Shown here piece after piece: positions 1-6,321 of a stretch of DNA of 8,004 nucleotides. This DNA is from Actinomycetes bacterium. GTDB lineage: Bacteria > Actinomycetota > Acidimicrobiia > Acidimicrobiales > Palsa-688. How positions within the stretch are numbered: the first letter of the stretch is position 1; each line of letters opens with the position of its first letter. The DNA lies in the NCBI GenBank assembly GCA_021796905.1, contig JAKABK010000062.1:1-8004 (forward strand), given 5' to 3'. Made by a program: the position numbers and the translations under genes. The notes under the pieces are model-generated. The model ran no database searches. It saw only the letters and a list, made by a program, of their open reading frames with translations, and was not told the DNA's origin.

Positions 1-1311
1 GAGGTCGAGCTTGGCGAGCCGCTCGCGCGAAGCCGGGTCGGTCTCCTTGTCGAGCGCCAGCCGCTCGATCTCGAGCTGGGCGATCCGCCGGTCGACCACG
101 TCGATCTCGGTCGGTTTCGAGTCGATCTCGATGCGCAACCGGCTCGCCGCCTCGTCGACCAGGTCGATCGCCTTGTCGGGCAGGAACCTCCCGGTGATGT
201 AGCGGTCCGAGAGCACCGCGGCGGCGACCAGCGCGGCGTCTTGGATCCGGACCCCGTGGTGGACCTCGTAGCGCTCCTTCAGGCCGCGAAGGATGGCGAT
301 CGTGTCGGGCACGCTCGGCTCACCGACGTAGACCTGCTGGAAACGCCGCTCGAGGGCCGGGTCCTTCTCCACGTACTTGCGGTACTCGTCCAAGGTGGTG
401 GCGCCGATCAGGCGCAGCTCGCCACGGGCGAGCATCGGCTTGATCATGTTCCCGGCGTCCATCGCCCCCTCGGCGGCGCCGGCGCCGACGATGGTGTGCA
501 GCTCGTCGACGAAGGTGACCACCTCCCCGTCGGAGTCGGTGATCTCCTTCAGCACCGCCTTCAGGCGCTCCTCGAACTCTCCCCGGTACTTGGCGCCGGC
601 GACCATGCTCGACAGGTCGAGGGCGACGAGGCGCTTGCCGCGGAGGCTCTCGGGGACGTCGCCGGCGACGATCCGGCGGGCGAGCCCTTCGACGATGGCG
701 GTCTTGCCGACACCGGGCTCGCCGATCAGCACCGGATTGTTCTTGGTGCGCCGGGAGAGGACCTGGACCACCCGCCGGATCTCCTCGTCGCGGCCGATGA
801 CCGGGTCGATCCTGCCCTCCCGGGCGAGCTTGGTCAGGTCCCGGCCGTACTTCTCCAACGCCTGGTAGGAGCCCTCTGGGTTCTGGCTGGTCACCCGGTG
901 GCTGCCCCGGACCTCCCGGAGGGCGGAGAGCAGGTCGTCGCGCGCCACGCCGAGACGATCGGCGAGGGCGAGCAGCAGGTGCTCGACGGAGAGGTACTCG
1001 TCGCCGAGCCCGGTCCGCTCCTCGTCGGCGCGCTCCAGACGGTCGCGCAGGTCACGACCGATGCCGGCCTCCTGGCCGCCGTAGGCGCGAGGGACCTTGG
1101 CGAGCGTGTCGGCGACCCGGTTGCGCAGCGCGAGGGGGGCGACACCGAGCTTCTCGAGGGTGGGCAGGGTGGCGGTGCCGTCCTGGCCGAGCATCGCGGC
1201 GAGGAGGTGGTCGGGGGTGGCCTCGGCGTGGTTCGCCCGGCGGGCGGACTCGATCGCGGCCTGCACCGCCTCGTTGGTCTTCTGGGTCCAGCGGTTGGGG
1301 TCTAGAGGCAC
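1..1311 (-). CDS. clpB: ClpB AAA+ disaggregase, N-terminal 437 residues (3' end cut by window)
   Basis: ClpB is the cytoplasmic hexameric AAA+ ATPase that pulls proteins out of aggregates together with DnaK/DnaJ/GrpE. The translation begins [17 protein letters not shown] and shows a double Clp N-domain (about 1-145). The first nucleotide-binding domain has Walker A GEPGVGKT at 197-204, pore-loop tyrosine Y242 in [11 protein letters not shown], Walker [10 protein letters not shown] with D269/E270, and arginine-finger pair R322/R323 in ALERRF. The start of the middle coiled-coil domain follows (from about 400), where the reading frame leaves the window. All positions sit nine residues below the E. 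coli numbering, so the N-terminus is slightly shorter but intact. The start is GTG at 1311, chosen because GGAG (complement of 1321-1324) lies 9 nt upstream and the protein aligns from here. It follows hspR after 73 nt that contain a HAIR-like operator, so heat-shock control by HspR is expected. The second AAA+ domain, which would separate ClpB from ClpC/ClpA with certainty, lies outside; the M-domain beginning and the operon favour ClpB. Confidence 0.96.
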   Translation of the reverse strand, partial: MPLDPNRWTQKTNEAVQAAIESARRANHAEATPDHLLAAMLGQDGTATLPTLEKLGVAPLALRNRVADTLAKVPRAYGGQEAGIGRDLRDRLERADEERTGLGDEYLSVEHLLLALADRLGVARDDLLSALREVRGSHRVTSQNPEGSYQALEKYGRDLTKLAREGRIDPVIGRDEEIRRVVQVLSRRTKNNPVLIGEPGVGKTAIVEGLARRIVAGDVPESLRGKRLVALDLSSMVAGAKYRGEFEERLKAVLKEITDSDGEVVTFVDELHTIVGAGAAEGAMDAGNMIKPMLARGELRLIGATTLDEYRKYVEKDPALERRFQQVYVGEPSVPDTIAILRGLKERYEVHHGVRIQDAALVAAAVLSDRYITGRFLPDKAIDLVDEAASRLRIEIDSKPTEIDVVDRRIAQLEIERLALDKETDPASRERLAKLDL

Positions 1312-1320
1312 TGTCGTTCG

Positions 1321-1324
1321 CTCC
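1321..1324 (-). promoter_or_regulatory. Shine-Dalgarno of clpB deciding its GTG start
   Basis: GGAG on the minus strand sits 9 nt before the GTG at 1311-1309. No ATG competes nearby in frame, and the Clp N-domain homology begins directly after this GTG. The motif also overlaps the weak -10 candidate of the putative clpB promoter (TACGGA, 1327-1322). A transcript made from that promoter would therefore lack this Shine-Dalgarno, while read-through mRNA from hspR would carry it. Confidence 0.6.
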
Positions 1325-1326
1325 GT

Positions 1327-1354
1327 AAAAGTTGAGTCCGAGGTTGTCAACTTT
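1327..1354 (-). promoter_or_regulatory. HAIR-like HspR operator and putative promoter upstream of clpB
   Basis: A perfect inverted repeat AAAGTTGA (1328-1335) / TCAACTTT (1347-1354) with an 11-nt centre lies in the hspR-clpB gap. The HspR-associated inverted repeat consensus is CTTGAGT-N7-ACTCAAG, which keeps TTGA-N11-TCAA; that spacing is exact here. Read in the clpB direction the site is GTTGACA-N7-ACTCAAC: 6 of 7 match in the clpB-proximal half, 4 of 7 in the distal half. In the same direction the distal arm contains a perfect TTGACA (1350-1345), and 17 nt further is TACGGA (1327-1322), a poor -10. The operator thus covers the -35 and spacer, a layout suited to repression. The operator call rests on family knowledge plus the adjacent hspR gene; the promoter call is inference. 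Confidence 0.75.
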
Positions 1355-1376
1355 GGGGAAAGGCCCCGATATTCCC

Positions 1377-1404
1377 GGTCCCGTTCAGCGGGGGGAGCGG
1401 GACC
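1377..1404 (-). terminator. Possible hairpin attenuator/terminator at the end of hspR
   Basis: GGTCCCG (1377-1383) and CGGGACC (1398-1404) form a perfect 7-bp, six-GC-pair stem around a 14-nt loop; two more pairs are possible inside after one mismatch. The hairpin spans the hspR stop codon (1387-1385) and would form in the operon mRNA. No U-tract follows, so it is not a canonical intrinsic terminator, although actinobacterial terminators often lack one. A second short inverted repeat (GGGG/CCCC, 1355-1358 and 1364-1367) lies just downstream. In so GC-rich a sequence stems arise by chance, so this is tentative. If real it would reduce read-through into clpB. Confidence 0.3.
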
Positions 1405-1789
1405 CGGCGCCGGGGAGCCAACGCTGCGGGGAGTTCTTGACCGGCACCAGGTCACGGCGGTACTGGCGGTGGGTACGGGCGACGGCGTCAACTGCTTCCT
1501 GCCTGGCCCGATCCAGCTCTCCGCGCAGGCGCTCGACCTCGGCCTCGAGCTCCATCACCCGCTTGACGCCCTCCAGGTTGAGCCCGGCGTTGGTGAGCTC
1601 GAGGATCCGGCGCAGCACCGCGATGTCGTGCTCGCTGTAGCGGCGGCTGCCGCCGACGGTCCGGGCCGGGTCGAGCAGGCCCTTGCGCTCGTAGATCCGC
1701 AACGTCTGGGGGTGGACGCCGGCGAGCTCCGCGGCGACCGAGATCACATAGACCGCCCGGCGCTGCTGGTGGGCCTGACCGCTGCTCAC
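1385..1789 (-). CDS. hspR: HspR, MerR-family heat-shock repressor
   Basis: A 134-residue transcriptional repressor of the chaperone genes. In Streptomyces HspR binds HAIR operators with DnaK as co-repressor, so titration of DnaK by unfolded protein relieves repression. The sequence has the typical MerR/HspR N-terminus: [20 protein letters not shown] (14-33) as helix-turn-helix, then [19 protein letters not shown] (34-52) as wing with the invariant [12 protein letters not shown] and NLEGVKRV follow at 55-62 and 71-78, leading into a charged coiled coil (about 75-105). The C-terminus is short and basic ([14 protein letters not shown]). There are no MerR metal-binding cysteines, as expected for HspR. 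The start is GTG at 1789, whose GTGA overlaps the dnaJ stop, implying translational coupling. The two HAIR-like repeats in this window, before dnaK and before clpB, are its likely targets and make an autoregulatory loop. Confidence 0.95.
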   Translation of the reverse strand: MSSGQAHQQRRAVYVISVAAELAGVHPQTLRIYERKGLLDPARTVGGSRRYSEHDIAVLRRILELTNAGLNLEGVKRVMELEAEVERLRGELDRARQEAVDAVARTHRQYRRDLVPVKNSPQRWLPGAGSRSPR

Positions 1790-2928
1790 GACGCGCTCCT
1801 GGCGAACAGCCCGGCGCGCAGCGCCTCGCCGTCACTGACCGAGGCCAGCTCGCGCACCAGGTCGGCCTGCTCGGGGCTCGGAGAGGCGGGCACCGCCACC
1901 TCGAGGGTGACGAGCAGGTCGCCGACGCCGCTGCGGGCCGGCACCCCCCGGCCCCGGAGGCGCAGCGTGCGACCCGATCGGCTGCCGGCGGGCACCTTGA
2001 GCGTGACCGGCCCGTCGAGGGTCGGGACGGTTATCTCGGCACCGAGCACCGCCTCGGGGTAGGTGACCGGGACGGTGACCTGCAGGTCCTTGCCGCGCCG
2101 GGAGAACACCGGGTGGGGGCTCACGTGGACCGTCACGTAAAGGTCCCCGGCAGGACCGCCGCCCCGCCCCGCCGCGCCGCGGTTCTTCAACCGGATGCGC
2201 TGACCGTCCTCCACCCCGGCGGGGACCCGGACCTTCACCTGCCGGGCCCGGGTCTCGGTGCCCGAACCGACACATGTCGGGCAGGGCTTCTCGACGATCC
2301 TGCCGGTCCCTCCGCAGACCGGGCAGGTCCGGCTGAAACTGAACATCCCCTGGTTGTCGTTGACCACTCCCGCTCCGCTGCAGCTCGCGCAGGTCATCGG
2401 CCGGGAACCTGGTGCCGCACCGCTGCCCCCGCAGGTCCTGCACGGCACCTCGCTGGTCACGTTGACCGTGGTGGTCACCCCGTGGACCGCGTCGAGGAAC
2501 GCCAGGTTGAGCGCGGCATCGAGGTCGGCGCCGCGTTGGGGGCCTCCGGTCGGGGCACCCGCGCTCGATCCGCGCCGCCCGTTGCGGGTGAAGATGTTGC
2601 CGATCAGGTCCGAGAGGTCGTCGACCCGGAACCCACCGGCCGCGCCAGCGGGCCCCGGGGCGGTCCCGGCCCCCGCCCGGGCGAAAGGGTTCCCGACCGC
2701 CGCCGCCCGGCGGACCTCGTCGTACTCCTTGCGGCGCGCGGCGTCACCGAGCACGTCGTAGGCGGCGGAGATCTCCTTGAAACGCTCCTCCGAGCCGGGA
2801 TGGGCGTCGGGGTGGTACTTCTTCGCGAGCTCCCGGTACTTCTTGGCGATCTCCTTGGCGGTAGCCGAGGGCGCCACCCCGAGGACCCGGTAGTAGTCCT
2901 TCTCGAACCACTCGCGCTGGGGAGCCAT
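1786..2928 (-). CDS. dnaJ: DnaJ, type I Hsp40 co-chaperone
   Basis: Cytoplasmic J-protein that delivers unfolded clients to DnaK and stimulates its ATPase. The 380-residue protein has a J-domain (about 9-73, KDYYRVLGV to RRKEYDEVRR) with the essential HPD at 39-41. A short Gly/Ala/Phe-rich linker follows (about 78-133), including DLSDLIGNIF at 103-112. All four CxxCxGxG zinc-binding repeats are present (C163/C166, C180/C183, C202/C205, C216/C219). The C-terminal client-binding beta domains run from about 225 to 347, and a short tail ends the protein. It is therefore a complete class A DnaJ. The ATG start at 2928 lies 6 nt after the grpE stop; the preceding GGGG is only a weak Shine-Dalgarno and sits in a small hairpin. 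The stop overlaps the hspR GTG start by four bases. The extended N-terminus MAPQREWFEKDYY is common in actinobacterial DnaJ1. Confidence 0.97.
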   Translation of the reverse strand: MAPQREWFEKDYYRVLGVAPSATAKEIAKKYRELAKKYHPDAHPGSEERFKEISAAYDVLGDAARRKEYDEVRRAAAVGNPFARAGAGTAPGPAGAAGGFRVDDLSDLIGNIFTRNGRRGSSAGAPTGGPQRGADLDAALNLAFLDAVHGVTTTVNVTSEVPCRTCGGSGAAPGSRPMTCASCSGAGVVNDNQGMFSFSRTCPVCGGTGRIVEKPCPTCVGSGTETRARQVKVRVPAGVEDGQRIRLKNRGAAGRGGGPAGDLYVTVHVSPHPVFSRRGKDLQVTVPVTYPEAVLGAEITVPTLDGPVTLKVPAGSRSGRTLRLRGRGVPARSGVGDLLVTLEVAVPASPSPEQADLVRELASVSDGEALRAGLFARSAS

Positions 2929-2943
2929 CGGGGATCAGCCCCG
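2929..2943 (-). promoter_or_regulatory. Small hairpin abutting the dnaJ start codon
   Basis: CGGGG (from 2943) and CCCCG (ending at 2929) form a perfect 5-bp stem with a 5-nt loop in the mRNA, ending immediately before the dnaJ ATG and covering the grpE stop. The GGGG strand is the only Shine-Dalgarno-like stretch for dnaJ. A second CCCC lies in codons 3-4 of dnaJ and could pair with it alternatively. This might tune dnaJ initiation, or simply reflect GC richness; no experimental precedent is claimed. Confidence 0.25.
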
Positions 2944-3644
2944 CACCTTCACCATGGCGGGACGCAGGACCCGGCCCTTCCAGGAGTAGCCCGCCCGGAG
3001 GACCTCGGCGACCTCCTGACCGCCGCCGTCGCCCTCCTCGTGGGCGACGGCGTCGTGCAGGGTCGGGTCGAAGCCCCGCCCGGCGAGCGGCTCGATCCGC
3101 TCCAGGCCCTCCCGCTCGAGCGCGTCGAGCAACGCCTTCCAGACCTGCTCGACCTCTCCGCTCGCCCCGTGGGCGACGGCCAGGTCGGCGACGTCGAGAG
3201 CCGGGAGGAGCTTCTCTACCAGCGACTCAGCGGCGCGCGCCGACAGGTCGGCCTGCTGTTTGGCGACCCGCTTGCGATAGTTCTCGAAGTCGGCCTGGAG
3301 GTGGCGGAGCGCGTCGAGGTAGTCGTCGCGTTCGCGTAGGGCCCGACCGAGCAGGTCCACTTCGCCGGTGATCCCGTCGGCGTCACCGTCGGCCTCGACG
3401 GCCTCCGACTGCTCCTCGGGTGCCTCGCCGGCGCCGGGCGGTCCGTCACCACCCGGGACGGGGTCGGCCCCAACGCTGGAGGCGTCGGGGCCGTGCGGAC
3501 CGTCCGCCGGCGCCGCCGAGCCGGCCGCGGCCGCCGGCGCCGGCTCCCCGGCACCCTCCCCGCCGGTGCCGACCCCGCCGGTGCCGACCCCGTCAGCGAC
3601 CTCCTCGACGGTCACCTCCTCCAACGGCTCGCTGGTGTCCCCGC

Positions 3645-3648
<4 letters not shown>
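2935..3648 (-). CDS. grpE: GrpE, nucleotide exchange factor for DnaK
   Basis: GrpE works as a homodimer that opens the DnaK nucleotide cleft to release ADP and client. The 237-residue protein has a long, low-complexity acidic Gly/Ala/Pro N-terminal region (1-95), which is poorly conserved in the family. A coiled-coil segment follows (about 96-140) carrying the conserved [16 protein letters not shown] (117-132), then [15 protein letters not shown]. The C-terminal beta domain includes [20 protein letters not shown] (181-200) and [20 protein letters not shown] (213-232), the signature that contacts DnaK. The start is GTG at 3648, whose GTGA overlaps the dnaK stop by four bases, so translation is probably coupled to dnaK. 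A perfect 15-bp tandem duplication encodes VGTGG twice at 21-30. The core is complete; only the disordered head is unusually long. Confidence 0.96.
3560..3589. repeat. Two perfect tandem copies of a 15-bp unit inside grpE
   Basis: The unit CCGCCGGTGCCGACC occurs at 3560-3574 and again at 3575-3589 without mismatch. It is in frame (15 nt) and encodes [10 protein letters not shown] in the disordered N-terminal head of GrpE. It looks like a replication-slippage duplication, with copy number likely to vary between strains. Confidence 0.85.
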
Positions 3649-5489
<1,841 letters not shown>

Positions 5490-5497
5490 GGTTGGGG

Positions 5498-5502
5498 CCT
5501 CC
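5498..5502 (-). promoter_or_regulatory. Strong Shine-Dalgarno of dnaK
   Basis: GGAGG on the minus strand, within TACGGAGG, lies 8 nt upstream of the dnaK ATG. It is the best ribosome-binding site in the window and fixes the start codon of the operon's first gene. Confidence 0.85.
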
Positions 5503-5549
5503 GTAGGGTTGGGGGGACATTGCTGGACCCGTTCGGATCACAGGCTGAC

Positions 5550-5555
5550 ATGCTA
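5550..5555 (-). promoter_or_regulatory. Candidate -10 element for dnaK
   Basis: TAGCAT on the minus strand fits the actinobacterial TANNNT -10 pattern and predicts a start near 5543, giving a leader of about 54 nt. No good -35 hexamer is seen at 16-18 nt spacing. The HAIR operator lies immediately upstream, covering the -35/spacer area, which is what a repressor site would do. Plausible but not proven by sequence alone. Confidence 0.4.
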
Positions 5556-5560
5556 ACGAA

Positions 5561-5581
5561 GTTGAGTGCAGTCGACTGAGG
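5561..5581 (-). promoter_or_regulatory. HAIR-like HspR operator upstream of dnaK
   Basis: On the plus strand GTTGAGT (5561-5567), seven bases, then ACTGAGG (5575-5581). Against the HAIR consensus CTTGAGT-N7-ACTCAAG the halves match 6 of 7 and 5 of 7, and the 7-nt spacing is exact. Read towards dnaK the promoter-proximal half is ACTCAAC, identical to the proximal half of the clpB site. With hspR three genes downstream in the same operon, assignment as HspR's operator is well supported. There is no CIRCE element, so HrcA control is not indicated. The site lies between two divergent genes, about 50 bp upstream of gpmA. Confidence 0.8.
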
Positions 5582-5617
5582 AAACCTCGGCGAAGGGGTG
5601 GATATTCCGGTGGGGGG

Positions 5618-5623
5618 TAGCCT
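5618..5623 (+). promoter_or_regulatory. Candidate -10 element for gpmA, possibly leaderless
   Basis: TAGCCT fits the TANNNT -10 pattern. Its last base lies 8 nt before the gpmA ATG, the distance expected if transcription starts at or within a base or two of the A of ATG. The only Shine-Dalgarno-like run, GGGGGA (5625-5630), is one base from the ATG, too close to work normally. A leaderless mRNA, common in Actinomycetota, fits both facts. An alternative -10, GATATT at 5601-5606, would leave a short leader of about 20 nt. Confidence 0.4.
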
Positions 5624-5631
5624 CGGGGGAC

Positions 5632-6321
5632 ATGGGGACCCTCGTGCTGGTACGCCACGGTCAGAGCCTCTGGAACCTCGACAACCGCTTCACCGGTTGG
5701 TGGGACGTGGACCTGTCCCCTGCAGGGGAGGAGGAGGCCCGTCGGGCCGGCCGACTGCTCGGCGCCGCGGGGCTCGAACCGGAGCTGGTGTTCACCTCGG
5801 TGCTCACCCGAACGGTGCGCACCGCCAACCTGCTGTTGGATGAGCTCGGCCGGTCGTGGCTGCCCGTCGAGCGGCACTGGCGGCTGAACGAGCGCCACTA
5901 CGGAGCGCTCACCGGTCTGGACAAGGCCGAGACCGAATCCCGCCACGGACGGGAGCAGTTCGTCGCGTGGCGACGGGGTTACGCCACCCCACCGCCGCCG
6001 ATGGAGGCGGGCGGCGACTACGACGTCTCCGGCGACCCCCGTTACGCCGGGATCGGGCCGGAGGTGGTGCCGGCCACCGAGTGCCTCGCCGACGTGGTCA
6101 CCCGGATGCTGCCCTACTGGCAGGACCGGATCGCCCCCGCCGTCCTCGCCGGGCGCTGCACCCTCGTCGTCGCCCACGGCAACAGCCTCCGGGCGCTGGT
6201 CAAGCACCTGGAGGGGATCTCGGACGAGGAGATCACCGGGGTCGAGGTCCCCACCGGCGAACCGATCGTCTACAGCCTCGACGACCGCCTGGCGGTGAAG
6301 GACAAGCAGATCCTCGCCTGA
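5632..6321 (+). CDS. gpmA: 2,3-bisphosphoglycerate-dependent phosphoglycerate mutase
   Basis: Interconverts 3- and 2-phosphoglycerate in glycolysis and gluconeogenesis through a phosphohistidine intermediate, using 2,3-bisphosphoglycerate as primer. The 229-residue protein has the N-terminal [18 protein letters not shown] with catalytic H9. It also has LTRTVRTA (R60), [14 protein letters not shown] with acid/base E87, and [17 protein letters not shown] with second active-site H182. Length and motifs are those of the dPGM (GpmA) group rather than the shorter broad-specificity histidine phosphatases. The ATG at 5632 was chosen over the in-frame ATG at 5566 because the family begins with 1-4 residues before the LVRHG strand. 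The 22 extra residues would also be unlike the family and would overlap the HAIR site. It is transcribed divergently from dnaK and its stop shares one base with the glnD start, so the two are probably co-transcribed. Confidence 0.96.
   Translation: MGTLVLVRHGQSLWNLDNRFTGWWDVDLSPAGEEEARRAGRLLGAAGLEPELVFTSVLTRTVRTANLLLDELGRSWLPVERHWRLNERHYGALTGLDKAETESRHGREQFVAWRRGYATPPPPMEAGGDYDVSGDPRYAGIGPEVVPATECLADVVTRMLPYWQDRIAPAVLAGRCTLVVAHGNSLRALVKHLEGISDEEITGVEVPTGEPIVYSLDDRLAVKDKQILA

Noticed and set aside
241..1305. A 354-codon open frame on the plus strand opposite clpB
   Set aside because: Same antisense register effect over clpB; the clpB reading carries all AAA+ motifs.
2113..3339. A 408-codon open frame on the plus strand opposite dnaJ and grpE
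   Set aside because: Antisense shadow in the same register to both genes; no recognisable domain.
5526..5539. Imperfect palindrome GACCCG-TT-CGGATC in the dnaK leader
   Set aside because: One mismatch in short arms with a 2-nt centre, common by chance in such GC-rich sequence; no known regulator motif recognised.
5550..5575. Possible CIRCE element upstream of dnaK, because TTAGCA and GCACTC both occur on the minus strand
   Set aside because: The pieces are in the wrong order and do not form the TTAGCACTC-N9-GAGTGCTAA inverted repeat; a HAIR site explains the region better.
5566..5631. Upstream ATG at 5566 as an alternative gpmA start adding 22 residues
   Set aside because: The dPGM family starts just before the LVRHG strand. 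The extension has no homology, lacks a Shine-Dalgarno and would begin inside the HAIR operator.
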